From assembly GCA_963921195.1 (NCBI GenBank), contig OY992538.1, positions 10,750,330 to 10,814,329 on the forward strand: a stretch of 64,000 nucleotides of DNA. Direction: 5' to 3'. Of this stretch, positions 32,656-43,516 are shown one piece after another. The position numbers and the translations under genes were made by a program. Under the pieces are notes generated by a model, which saw only the letters and a list, made by a program, of their open reading frames with translations, ran no database searches and was not told the origin of the DNA. Positions within the stretch are counted from its first letter, which is position 1, and each line of letters starts with the position of its first letter. The DNA is from Pegoplata infirma (lineage: Eukaryota > Arthropoda > Insecta > Diptera > Anthomyiidae).

Positions 32656-33178
32656 TCAGGGGCGTTTTTTTGTGGGGTGGAGGGAGGGTTGGTAGAAGTC
32701 AATGAGAGAACAAATTTCCCTCCACTAAAGATATACAAGTTTATAATTATTAAAAACAAAAAAATTTAATCCACGCCCACAAAAATGGGAAGACAGAAAA
32801 AAATTACACTTCCAATCCCCTGGGTCCAAATCCAGGACTTTGAGCTTTTTTTAGCATAAAAGTGTTGCATTTCCTAAACAGAAACACAAAAACTTATGTA
32901 AATAAATGGTGTTTTTTAGAGGTTGGTTTAGTTCTTCAAGGGTAAACTTTTTCACCCTGGTCCAATTTTGCTCATTTACAAACTTAACCTGCCTAGGAAT
33001 ATAAGACATATTCGTGTCAAATTGCGGGAGTCTAGCTCTTTTATTTTGGACTGCATCGTGTTAACTGCAGACTGATCATATATATTTTTACTTTATGGGG
33101 TCCTAGGCCGATATTTTGATGCATTACACACGAAATGACAAAGTGAGTATAACCCCATACTGTAGTTGGAACTTCAAA
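32656..33178. repeat. Family P fragment
   Basis: P-internal blocks: GGAAGACAGAAAAAA, TTTAGAGGTTGGTTTAGTTC, TTTTATTTTGGACTGCATCG and the tail TACTGTAGTTGGAAC. The GTCC run is missing and the 5' hairpin is absent. Confidence 0.6.
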
Positions 33179-33200
33179 TTACAATTGATCTTTTTCGAAT

Positions 33201-33805
33201 ACACCGTCTGAAAGCAATATTAAACATGAACCGGTTGATATACGTCTGAAAGTAGAAATAAAATGGAGTAAAGCTGCATTTACAGTTTTTTATTTCGTGA
33301 TCCTGTTTCCTTTTAAAAGGACTTCAAAATTTCAAAGATTACATTTTGTTTTTGAAATATTTGTGTTTTTTATAGGATGTTACTGGTGATGGCAAATAAA
33401 AGAGGAGGTTTTCCCCTTATTTTTCCATTTTTTTGTTTTGCCATTTTCGGATAAAAGGATGTGAATAAAGTCATTTAAAAACATTATCAAAATATTTTGT
33501 TCAAAATTTTGATTAATATTTTGGAAATGGTCGTATGTTACCTCATTTTACCAGTTATATTAAAATAATAAAATAGGAAAATTAGGGGAGATTCTTCTCT
33601 TTCGTTTTGTATCACTAGTGGCATCCTAGGACAATTACAAATATTAAAAAAATATTTTTTAAAATTAAATCCTCTTAAACTATGAAGTCTTCCAAAAAGG
33701 AAACAGGATCACGAAAAGAAAAACTGTAAATGCAGTTTTACTACATTTATTCTCTAGTTTTAAACGTATATTATCCAGTTCGTGTTTATCGACTTTTTTT
33801 CATAA
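33201..33805. mobile_element. Family R TIR element
   Basis: Starts ACACCGTCTGAAAGC. A ~70-bp inverted block (GCATTTACAGTTTTTTATTT, ATCCTGTTTCCTTTTAAAAG and its complement near 33690-33740) lies at each side. Related to 50484-51074 and to the split copy from 53189. Non-coding. Confidence 0.7.
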
Positions 33806-34805
33806 TGATAATAATTCAAAATGATAATAATTCATAAAAAAGTCAATTAAAATTAGAAGTGAAAAAAAATAAAAATAATACCACGTACTGCCACCCTAGT
33901 GTATATGTAAAAACCCCCTATTTCATTTAATCTTAAACAAAAAAAAAAAAAAAGAAAAAGTGAAATACATTGAATTGACACTTGTTATATACAAAATTTC
34001 TAGCAAAAAATCCGAAGCAGAAGGCAAATGTCTTGTTTTCGTTTTATCTACATTTGATTTCTATGAAACACTTTTATTAGTTTTAACCATTTTCAAAATT
34101 TTTTAGTTTTCGTTTATATTTTTGAAAAGTTATTTTCCATATAAATTCATATATGTATGAGTATAACATCAGTATAGGTAAATACTCGTATGTAAATTTT
34201 TTGTATTGAACACATTTAACGTTTATCGTTGTGGTTGTTATGTGTTGTCTGTTCAAATTAAAACGTTATTTTTTTTTTTTATTTGGGGATTTTTTGTATG
34301 CATTGGTCAATATCCAATTAAATTTTCTTTTTTTTTATTCAATATTTATCTTTCCTTTTGTATGGGTACCATATGCTCTGCATGGAATATAGTTATGGTT
34401 TCTCATAAAATTTTACCTTTTTTTGCAGATTTTTGTGCAATAAACGGAAATTTCATTTATCAAGAGACGATAATATGATTTTGTTGGTTAAACAAAGAAC
34501 AACAAAAATTTGATTTACATTTTCATTTTTTGAAACAAAAAACTGACTTATAAATTTCTCTGAACTTATTAATGGAATTACAAATAATTTTAAATAAATA
34601 TTGTTATTTAGAGAAATGTCTTTTCGTGGAAAATGAGATTATAAATTAAGCTTTTTAAACAGATTTAATACGTATTTTATATTGGGAGGACTTTTTTTTT
34701 AAACTGTACGCAACAGAGCAACTGACAGATTTGATATCTATGTGAAGTACATTCTTAAAAAAAAAAAATCGGAAAAGATTTACTGAATTTCGAAAAGATA
34801 AAATA
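33806..34805. other. AT-rich DNA, no gene recognised
   Basis: T-rich tracts; the 90-codon open frame near 34206 is Phe-rich with no homology I recognise and is most likely chance. Confidence 0.5.
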
Positions 34806-35158
34806 CCCTAGTAAAAAAGTTTTGATATAATGATATATAATTTGATACAATCATATTAATTTATATATGACATATTATATGTTCTTATCTGATTTTATCT
34901 AAGATTTATTGCGGCTCCATTTTCTTATCTGAGGTTATACATAAATATATCTGACTTTATGTAATTATATAAATCTATATTAATTTATATAAAATAAGAT
35001 CAAGTGGATTTAATTGAATGTGACCAAAATTCGGATCTAATTGTATCACTTTTTATATTAGTGTATCTAAAATAATACATATAGATCAATATCTGATCCA
35101 ACTTGATACAGCCAATTTTGAGATCAAATTAGATCTTAAAACGTTTTTTTTACTCGGG
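34806..35158. mobile_element. AT-hairpin MITE (CCCTAGTAAAAAAG), TA target
   Basis: Ends CCCTAGTAAAAAAGTTTT and TTTTTTTTACTCGGG, with TA on both sides. Interior of TATATAATTTG-type words. Same family as 10817-11250. Confidence 0.65.
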
Positions 35159-35526
35159 TAGATCAATTAAAATTCAAGGAAGATCGATAAAAAAATAAAA
35201 AATTATATTTTGAGGAAATTCAAAGAATTTCAATAAAATAATTGAGTCTGGAAAAATATAAACGGAACTGCAAAAGTACGAACGAAATACGAAAAAAAAT
35301 ATTGTGATTCGATCACAGAATAAGGAAATAATAAAATTTTTTCTCGATCACTTCTATTACACTGTGCTACCCCAAAATAATGTAAGAGTTTTCATATAAA
35401 AATTCGAATTTGTTGGAGTGCATACGGAAATACTCATAGTTTTTCTCGATCTCTTCGTTTAGTACATTTTTTAGAAACTGTGTTAAAAAAAAATCTTAAA
35501 AAAAACTTAACTATGTTAATTATAAC

Positions 35527-35702
35527 TATGTTGCATTTTGAGTAGGTTTATTCTAGCTCGAGGTCATTATTTCATTTACTAGTTAAAACAATGATATTCT
35601 CATAGAATAATTTTCAAGAAAATTATTTTTCTGTTTTAAATCTATTTATATTGGACGTTTTTGCAAGACTTAATCAAAACGTGTTTCGGAATTTGTCAGA
35701 TT
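35527..35702. repeat. Solo arm of the 9074-type TIR element
   Basis: ATTTTGAGTAGGTTTATTCT, CTCGAGGTCATTATTTC and CGTGTTTCGGAATTTGTCAG reproduce the left arm of the element at 9074-9789 for ~175 bp. The second arm is absent. Confidence 0.75.
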
Positions 35703-36350
35703 ATTTGAGTGAAAATAACGGCACGACAATGCTTTTAAATGTTTCATATTCTTTTCATTCGTTCATTTGCTTTAACAACACAAAAAATAATAATAATAAT
35801 ATCAAAATATAACCAAATAATAGAAATTATAAAATAATTAATTATTTTAAAATATTAAATGTTTACTTATGTCTTCATTAATTTTATTTAAAAAAAATAC
35901 TAAATAAATAAAAAATTATGATATATTACATTTTATTTGACTCTTTAATGGGGCAAACACATGTTTTGATAAACATTTCAGATAAGTTATTAGTAATTTA
36001 GTATACATTAGAGCGGCATTTTTTTCAACTTTTGTTTTTCTCAACTCTCCAAGCAAATTTTTTTTCTACAAGATCTTAAACCCATGAGTTACAAATTTAA
36101 GGCCAATCGGATTAAATTAATACTTGGAGCCCTGCGATAAAAATTTGGGATTTTTGATAGTAAAAAAAAAATAAAAAATAAAAAAAATATGTTTAGCGAG
36201 ACATCATGTAATTTTTAACTGAAAAATATTTGCTAAACTCGAATATCCAACAAATTTTAAAAACGATCGAACGGTTTTCGAGAATTTTAGAAAGTTTTTC
36301 CCAAAATTTTGGTTTTTTGAAAAATTAAAAGAAAAACAAATTGACTTGCA
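35703..36350. other. AT-rich DNA and decayed repeat
   Basis: 36060-36130 repeats the phrase TTAAGGCCAATCGGATTAAA also found at 4147. No gene. Confidence 0.4.
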
Positions 36351-36352
36351 CA

Positions 36353-38230
36353 CGGTGAGCCTCAGCGATGTTTAGGTTGAACTTTAGTGTCGACAAAAAG
36401 TGTAAGCGCAGTTCGATTTCTACAAGATTAAATGTCACAAAACTGCTCGCATTCGCGAGATATCGCGAAACTACTGTTTTTGTATATTTTTAAATTTTGA
36501 CATTGAAGTTTTTAAAATTGTTTCAAAAACTGAGTATACAGTTTTAATTGTACTTATTTAAAGGCCATAAAACAGTAACATCAAAATCCTATCTTCTTTA
36601 GTTCGCGAGAAATCGCGAAATTAATTTTTTGCTATTTTTGTTTTCGTTTTTATCTTTTGATAGGTTTCTTTAAAATTTCGTAAAAACATGGCATGCAGAT
36701 TTACTTGTGCTTGATCAAAGGTCACACAGCTGTTGACATCGAAATTGTAGGTGTTAAATTTCGCGAGATATCGCGTAATAATGCAATTTTTTTTTTATTA
36801 TTTATTTATATTTTAAAACCGGTTCTTTAGAAACAATAAAAAAAGGTGGTATGCAGTTTGATTTGAGCATGTTGAAAGAAATTAAAACAGCCCATAAAAA
36901 AATTATAGCTGCTCACTTTCGCGAGAAATAGCGAAAAACAGCTTTTTGGGGGTATTTCTTGTTTTGATTAATAAAAGAAGTTTCCTTAACATTGTTGAAA
37001 AACACGAAATACAGTTTGATTTGTTATTGATTAAAGGTGATAAAGCTGTTAACATTTAAATTCTAGCCGTTCAGTTCTTCGAGATATCGCTAAAAAACTC
37101 GCTAAACTACTATTTATTTATTAATTTGTGTTATTTTTGGTCTGTAAAAACATTTACCTCAATTAACGACAAAAATGTGGTATGCAGTTTGAATTCGAGA
37201 TTATTAAAGGTGACAAAACTGCAAGCATTAAAATTATAGATAATAAATTTCCGAGAAATTGCAAAATTACTGTTCAAGCTTTTATATTAATATTTTTTTT
37301 CTTTAGTGTCTAAAATAAAGGAAAAAATCAAGAATCGACAAATATGTATATTGTATGCAGTTTAAATTTTATGTGGTTAAAGGTGGTAAAACTGATCAAG
37401 TCAATATCTTGACTGCTAATTTACGCGAAAAATAAAATTTTTTCCAATTAAAAATTTTTTTTTTTTTAATTTTGCTATTTTTCGCGAAATTGAGAAGATA
37501 TGATTTCGATGTTAACTGTTTTGTGACCTGAAAATAAATACAATTAAAACTACATACTCAATTTTAGAAGATACCCAGTCAGAAAAATACAAACGGGCCA
37601 ACGTTGGAATGAAGTTGGCGGCGACGGTACCAACGTTGGCAAATCATACCCGTTTCTAAGTCTACGACGTCATTCCGCAGTTGAAATGATAACAGTGGCC
37701 AACGATCGCTCGACTTTTGTTTTGACGTTGGGTTAACATTGATTTTACAAATTTACGACATTGGATTAACCTCTTGCTTAGGGATGTAATGAAAATCTCA
37801 ATGTAGTGCTTGTTAGTTACCATTTTGTAAAAATTGGTTGAAAAAGCATTTACTAAAGTTTTCACCTCGATTAAAGAGTTGAGGTCTATGTTAATCAAAA
37901 ACTTTTAATTAAAATAAAAATTTTAAACTTTTAAATTATAATCTACACTACAGTGTTTTATGAAAACACAAAGTTGTGCCTACACATCATTTTTAGTAGA
38001 ACTGTTTTATATTATAGAATGTTGTATTTTTCGTTAGCCCGATATTGCACCAACACAAAATTTTTGGTACGGTTGGAAATTCCTGACTGGGTATTTAAAA
38101 AACTTCGTAGTCAAAATTTTAGAAAATACAAAAACACTAATTTCGCGATATCTCAAGTAGAAATCAAACTGCGTTTACACTTTTCGTCGACACTAAAGTT
38201 GAACCCAAACATCGCTGAGGCACACCGACT
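36353..38230. repeat. Large inverted repeat built of ~160-bp units with a CGCGAGATATCGCG core
   Basis: The outer arms match: GCCTCAGCGATGTTTAGGTT (36360) versus its complement near 38205-38226. Inside the left arm are seven diverged units at 36452, 36602, 36759, 36917, 37077, 37248 and about 37421, spaced 150-175 bp. Each has ATGCAGTTTGA-like, AAAGGTGACAAAACTG-like and TTCGCGAGATATCGCGAAA-like parts. The series turns round near 37480 and is then interrupted by a separate TIR element at 37573. Open frames here are incidental. Confidence 0.65.
37573..38092. mobile_element. TIR element with ACCCAGTCAGAAAA ends
   Basis: Ends ACCCAGTCAGAAAAATAC and TTCCTGACTGGGT. It carries the palindrome-rich segment CCAACGTTGG ... 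ACCAACGTTGGC near 37595-37645. A similar right end (TTTTTCTGACTGGGT) occurs at 40874-40888. No coding sequence. Confidence 0.6.
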
Positions 38231-38655
38231 TTTAGAAAATTCGAAATTTTCATCACAAGGCTGATTTGGCTCAAGTTAAACTGAAATGTATGAAATGTCT
38301 CAAGCTCTTTGAAACGGTCAAGTAAAATTTTTTTGAGATTTTTTTTTAACAATTTCTTAAAAATAGGAAAACCCGTAATTTTTGAATATGTTTTGGCAAG
38401 TTTCAAATGGCGATATCTCGAAAATTCGTTTGTGCGATGTAATATTTGATATTAGTCTTCAGCATACCAAAATAAACAAAAATAACACTGTGCTACATTG
38501 AAAAATACTTCTGATGTGACATATTTAAGGTTGTTGGTTTTGTTGAGTAGATCACAAAAATACTCATTAAGCCTGCCAGGCTCCCTCAAATTTTGGAGTT
38601 ATTGTTAAAAAAGTTTTTTGGGACTTTTCTCACTATACCACGTGTAACTCAGACA

Positions 38656-39333
38656 TTTTTATACCCTCCAACTACAGTATGGGGGTATACTCACTTTGTC
38701 ATTCCGTGTGTAACGCATCGAAATATCGGTCGGGGACCCCATAAAGTATATATTTTATTGATCAGTGATCGATTCTAAGACATTCTAGCCATGTCCGTCT
38801 GTCTGTCCGTCCGTCTGTAGTTAACACGATACAGGCCAAAATAAAAGAGCTAGACTCCTCAAGTTTGGCACATATATGTCTTATTGTCCTAGGCAGGTTA
38901 AGTTCGGAAATGGGCCTAATCGGACCAGGGGGAAAAAAGTTCCCGCTTGAGGAACTAAACCAACCTCTGAAAAACACGATTTTTTTTACATGTTTTTTAT
39001 ATTTTTGTTAAACAAATAAAACAACTTTAAGCAAGAAGAAAATCGAAGTACTGCAATAGGACCAAGGGGACTAAAAATATATTTTTTTTTTTGCCCGCCC
39101 CCTTTTTTAGGGCGTGGATATAAAAAATAGTTTAAATAATGATAAAATTGTATTACTTTAGTGCAAAAAGCATAACAAATAAATTAGTAAACATTTTTCG
39201 AGAGGGGGAGGGGGTGTCCCCCACTGCCCCTACCGAAGCCCTCTCCCAAAAAAAACACGCCCCGGATTTTTTTTACATGTTGGAGGGTATAAATGCTTCG
39301 GCACAGCCGAATTTAACACTCTTACTTGTTTTA
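38656..39333. repeat. Family P dispersed repeat copy
   Basis: TTTTTATACCCTCCAACTAC, CACTTTGTCATTCCGTGTG, ACCCCATAAAGTATATATTT, a GTCTGTCTGTCCGTCCG run, and a tail TTGGAGGGTATAAATGC, GGCACAGCCGAA and CTTACTTGTTTT. Non-coding. Confidence 0.8.
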
Positions 39334-40259
39334 TCTGATTTTCAATTTTTTAACTGTTTTTGGATAGAAGAAGGATAGGGATTTCCATGTTTGTAAATTG
39401 TTCTACATATATAAGAAAGATTTGTATTGATTTTTTCTATAAGATCTATTTTTTTTTTGTTATTTTTTGAAAATTTTTCGAGTTTATGGATTTTTTTCTG
39501 CTATAGTTCGTTCAACAACCTTTATATTTATAATTGTATTTTTAAAGAAATTTTTATTTTGAATAAGATGAGCTTTATTCTGAAAAAATTGGATATTAAT
39601 TGACAGAGTTGTGATAATTTTTCTAAAAAAGAGAATTAAGATTTTGCAGGAAATCGCCGTTCAGATAACCCAGGCAAAAAAAAAATTTTTAATAAGTGGT
39701 CATTAGGGCGTTTCATCAAAAACTTTTTTTTTGATTTTTGCTACTCTTGAAGCGGAATATGAATTCTTATGGCCTAAAAGATTTTTGATTTTTTTTTTCC
39801 AATTTTTGGCGGGCCGGGATCAACTCGCTCAAATCGATTTTATGCTAAAAATGAGGTTATAAAACATAATTTTTTTTTTTATTTTTTTTTATGGTGCCTT
39901 GTTTTTACAAAAGTGGATAAATTACTTCAAAATATTGCTAGCCTCCTAAAAAAAATATTCGCGGTAAAAATGATAAGGTCAAAAGTCAATAATTTTACCT
40001 TAAAAGTAAAAATTTTGAATTTTCCAACTTCAAAGCTCAATAACTTAAGAAATATGCAACGTAGGTTCGTGATGTTGACACCGTTTAATAGATGTTTTAA
40101 ATACCTTTCATTTAAATTCAAAATGACGTCTGTCATTTTAGCAGAAGTATTAAAAAAATTAAAAAAACTAACTTAACCCATTTTTTTTCTTACATTTCAC
40201 ATGAGCTTAACCAACAAGTACATATATTAGTATCTTATTAATCGGTAGAATGTCTGAGA

Positions 40260-40440
40260 ATAGATAACTTATCATTTATGTATATGCGTTATGTGGTCTT
40301 ATACCGATATTTCGATGTGTTACACACGGAATGCCAAAGTGAGTTTACCCCCATACTCTGGTTAGAGGGTATAAAACTCACTTTGGCATTCCGTGTGTAG
40401 CACATCGAAATATCGGTATAGGAACACATAAAAATGACCT
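40260..40440. repeat. Short hairpin made of two P-head fragments
   Basis: ACCGATATTTCGATGTGTTA, CACACGGAATGCCAAAGTGA and GAGGGTATAAAA are followed at once by the reverse complement of the first ~90 bp, giving an inverted pair of P termini inside the U element. Confidence 0.65.
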
Positions 40441-41011
40441 TATCATTTTTACCGCGAATATTTTTTTTAGGAGGCTAGCAATATTTTGAAGTAATTTATC
40501 CACTTTTGTAAAAACAAGGCACCATAAAAAAAAATAAAATTTTTTTTTTTTTTTTTGTTTTTCTGTAAAATATGTTTTATAACCTCATTTTTAGCATAAA
40601 ATCGATTTGAGCGAGTTGATCCCGGCCCGCCAAAAATCTGAAAAAAATCTCAAAAATCTTTTAGGCCATAAGAATTCATATTCCGCTTCAAGAGTAGCAA
40701 AAATCAAAAAAAAAGTTTTTGATGAAACGCCCTGGTGGTCATGCATAATATTTTTCAAAGTTTTTGGCGCTTAATCATGCATTTACATTGTTCTATAGCG
40801 TAGATCGATTTTATCATTCGGTTAATCTTAAGGCCGTCCACAACGCTTTCACAACGCTTTTGTGATTGTATTTTTCTGACTGGGTAACTTTGAAACTTGA
40901 GGATGTCTTTCAAGTTTGATGGACATTTTTGTGATCTTTTTGACGAGGCCTACAACCTTAACTACTTTATTTGAAAAGTATAGTCAATTTGGTTTTTTTG
41001 TAGCACAGTGT

Positions 41012-42426
41012 AATTTTATATATTTTTTAATTTTTCAATAACAAAATTTTTTGTGAAAATGGTTCAAAAATCCAAAATTTAAATAGAAAGGCTCCAAGAG
41101 TTATAATGATCTGAATCGGCTTAATTATAATTTAAATGAAAGATCGTCTCTAGCTTAAAAAAAGAAACAAGAAACCGAAGTTTTGAGATTAAAAAAAAAA
41201 ATCTTGAAAACTATTTTTTGCAAATTTTAAAAAGCATTATCTGGAAATCTATTCGAACAATTTAAAAATTGATATTCGTGTTCAGCGCATTAAAATTAAT
41301 AACTGTAATGTATTGAAAAGCATATTTTTTTCGAATTTTCAAAAATCTAAAACTTTGAAAGCCGGGCGCTTCAGATAAATTAATACCAATTGCTCTCAAA
41401 TTTGTACCACATTTATTTTAGGCTTAGGAGAATAAAAATTTACCCAGATGTTCAAAAATAGAAGATAACTTTTATCCATACAAAAAAATGTCGGTCTAGA
41501 ATATATAAATGGAGATAGCTTTTGACTCTACATAGTTATTCAGTTATTTACATAGGTATATATTTTTTTTATTATTTTATTATTTTAAAATACATAATTA
41601 TTTTGTTATTTATTTGTCTATTTATTATATTTTTATATACATATTACATATACTCATTAGCATATACATTTATATGCGGATATTAGTTTCTATACATTTG
41701 CATTTATATTTTATTAAATAAATTATTTATAAATATTTGTCGTTTTACTTCCTTGTTAGTACTTATTTACAATCTAACATTAAGTTTTTTCGAGTTATGC
41801 AGAATGTTGTAGTTAATAATTTTAAAATATGTATTAATAAATGAATTAAATATGCAAAAGAAATGTGATTAATTTAAGCAATTATGAATGTGATAAGTTT
41901 ACATGCAAAATTTATGAAAATCTAATTAAGTGAGTATGAATATCTCAGCAAAACTTAAGGGAAATGTTTCTAGAAACTTCTAACACCAAAAAAAAAAATA
42001 TTAGGAGGATTTGAAAACATAAAAAAAAAATTATAAAGTTTTATTCAGAAAAATATTAAGTAGTTTTAACAAAAATTATGTTTATGCGATTATTATTTTT
42101 ATAACTATAAAATTTCGGTTTTGTAAACTTAATGGGTTTTTAAAGGTCAACATTTCCGAAAACGTCGAAATTATGCCTAAAATCATACGCTATATAAAAT
42201 TTTTCCTTGAGCCTAAAAGTATGCACTCTTTTTACATAAAATGTTTTATTAAAGTTTACTAAATTTTATAAAATTTACTGTAATATATTTTCTCAATGCC
42301 TTAACTTAAGGAATCAAAAATTTCACTTTTATTATGAGAATTTTAAAAAGTTAATTCATATAATATTTAGTATGATGTAAACACACTTTTTTGTCCTAAT
42401 TTTACCGAAGACAGAAAAGAAATTAA
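41012..42426. other. AT-rich DNA with decayed repeats
   Basis: Diffuse repeat words (TTGAAAGCCGGGCGC near 41358). Segment 42160-42360 is a diverged direct copy of 43030-43500, and holds the empty site for the element at 43147. No gene. Confidence 0.45.
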
Positions 42427-42438
42427 TTTCCGAGATAT

Positions 42439-42861
42439 ACACCATTTACAGATATAATTCGTAAAAGATCAATTGTAATTCGAAGATTCCATTTGTAATT
42501 CGAAAATTCTTCTTGAAATTCGAAGATTCTATTACTAATTCGAAAATTCTATTTGTAATTCGAAGATTCCATTTGTAATTCGAAGATTCCAATTGTAATT
42601 CGAAAAATATCAATGGAAATTTAGTTGATATTTTTTGAATTACAATTGGAATCTTCGAATTACAAATGGAATCTTCGAATTACAAATAGAATCTTCGAAT
42701 TACAAGTATAATCTCCGAATTACAAATGGAATCTTCGAATTACAAATGGAATCTTCGAATTACAAATGGAATCTTCGAATTACAAGTAGAATGTTCGAAT
42801 TACAAGTAGAATCTTCGAATTACAATTGATCTTTTTCGAATTACAGCTGTAAATGGTGTAG
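42439..42861. mobile_element. Fold-back element FB-C, complete
   Basis: Ends ACACCATTTACAG and CTGTAAATGGTGTAG. Left arm: about eight units of AATTCGAAGATTCCATTTGT. Right arm from about 42630: about ten in the opposite orientation. The centre is AATGGAAATTTAGTTGA. It is flanked directly by the 12-bp repeat TTTCCGAGATAT (42427-42438 and 42862-42873). Minus- and plus-strand ORFs here are repeat artefacts. Confidence 0.85.
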
Positions 42862-43146
42862 TTTCCGAGATATAGTCGTGAGAAATAGTTAATATGAAGA
42901 CATAGACCTACGTTATGTGAAGTCATAGACCTACGATATCCATATAAATACGAAGTAATCTCTTTTGGACTTAGCACTAAAGATTTGAAAAAAAGTGCTA
43001 AGTGCTATTCAGCACTTTTTTTAAATTTTTTAGCATTTTTAAATGCCGAAAATTATACGTTATGTCTAAAATCAAATGTTAAATTAAAAATTTTCCTAGA
43101 GCCTAAAAGTATGCATTCTTTTTATATTAAATGTTAAATTCACTAA

Positions 43147-43409
43147 GGGGCCTATTCACAAAAAAAGTCATAACTCAATCATAACTCAATTTTTTCCATG
43201 TGGTTGTTGTAAACAATCATAAAAAAATTCAAATTTTGTTTGAAAATTTCAAAAAAAATAAAGACCTGCTACCCACATCGTCTCAAAATTGACAAATAAT
43301 TTTAAGTTTTGAGACTTTTTATGATTGTGTTTACAACAAACACAGGGAATATGAAGTTTGAAAATAATAAAATTAGTCATAACCAGTCATAACTGAGAAT
43401 AGGCCCGTA
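43147..43409. mobile_element. Family S MITE (GGGGCCTATTCACA), TAA target
   Basis: Inverted ends GGGGCCTATTCACA / GAGAATAGGCCCG and subterminal AGTCATAAC words, flanked by TAA on both sides. The empty site ACTAAATTTTATAAA is seen at 42258. Three-base TAA/TTA duplication suggests a PIF/Harbinger-type mobiliser. A second copy is at 45584. Confidence 0.8.
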
Positions 43410-43516
43410 AATTTTATAAAACTTACTGTCATATATTTTCTCAATGCCTAAACTTATGCAATGAAAAATTTCATTTATACTATGAGAATTTTGAAAAGTT
43501 ATATGACTCAATAGTA

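Larger units (their letters stand above)
38485..41011. mobile_element. Large U element with CACTGTGCTAC ends, containing a P copy
   Basis: Opens ACACTGTGCTACATTG and closes TTGTAGCACAGTGT. Long inverted inner arms: GGGCGTTTCATCAAAAAC, GCGGGCCGGGATCAACTCGC and their complements (39705-39875 versus 40560-40735). A P repeat was inserted at 38656. A related U element at 47030-49215 shows the uninterrupted sequence CACGTGTAACTTAAAAAG. Confidence 0.7.

Noticed and set aside
34206..34478. 90-codon plus-strand ORF
   Set aside because: Phe-rich, no recognisable domain, AT-driven; likely chance.
37953..38264. 103-codon plus-strand ORF
   Set aside because: Runs across the border of a TIR element and into the 36353-38230 inverted repeat; composite of repeat DNA.
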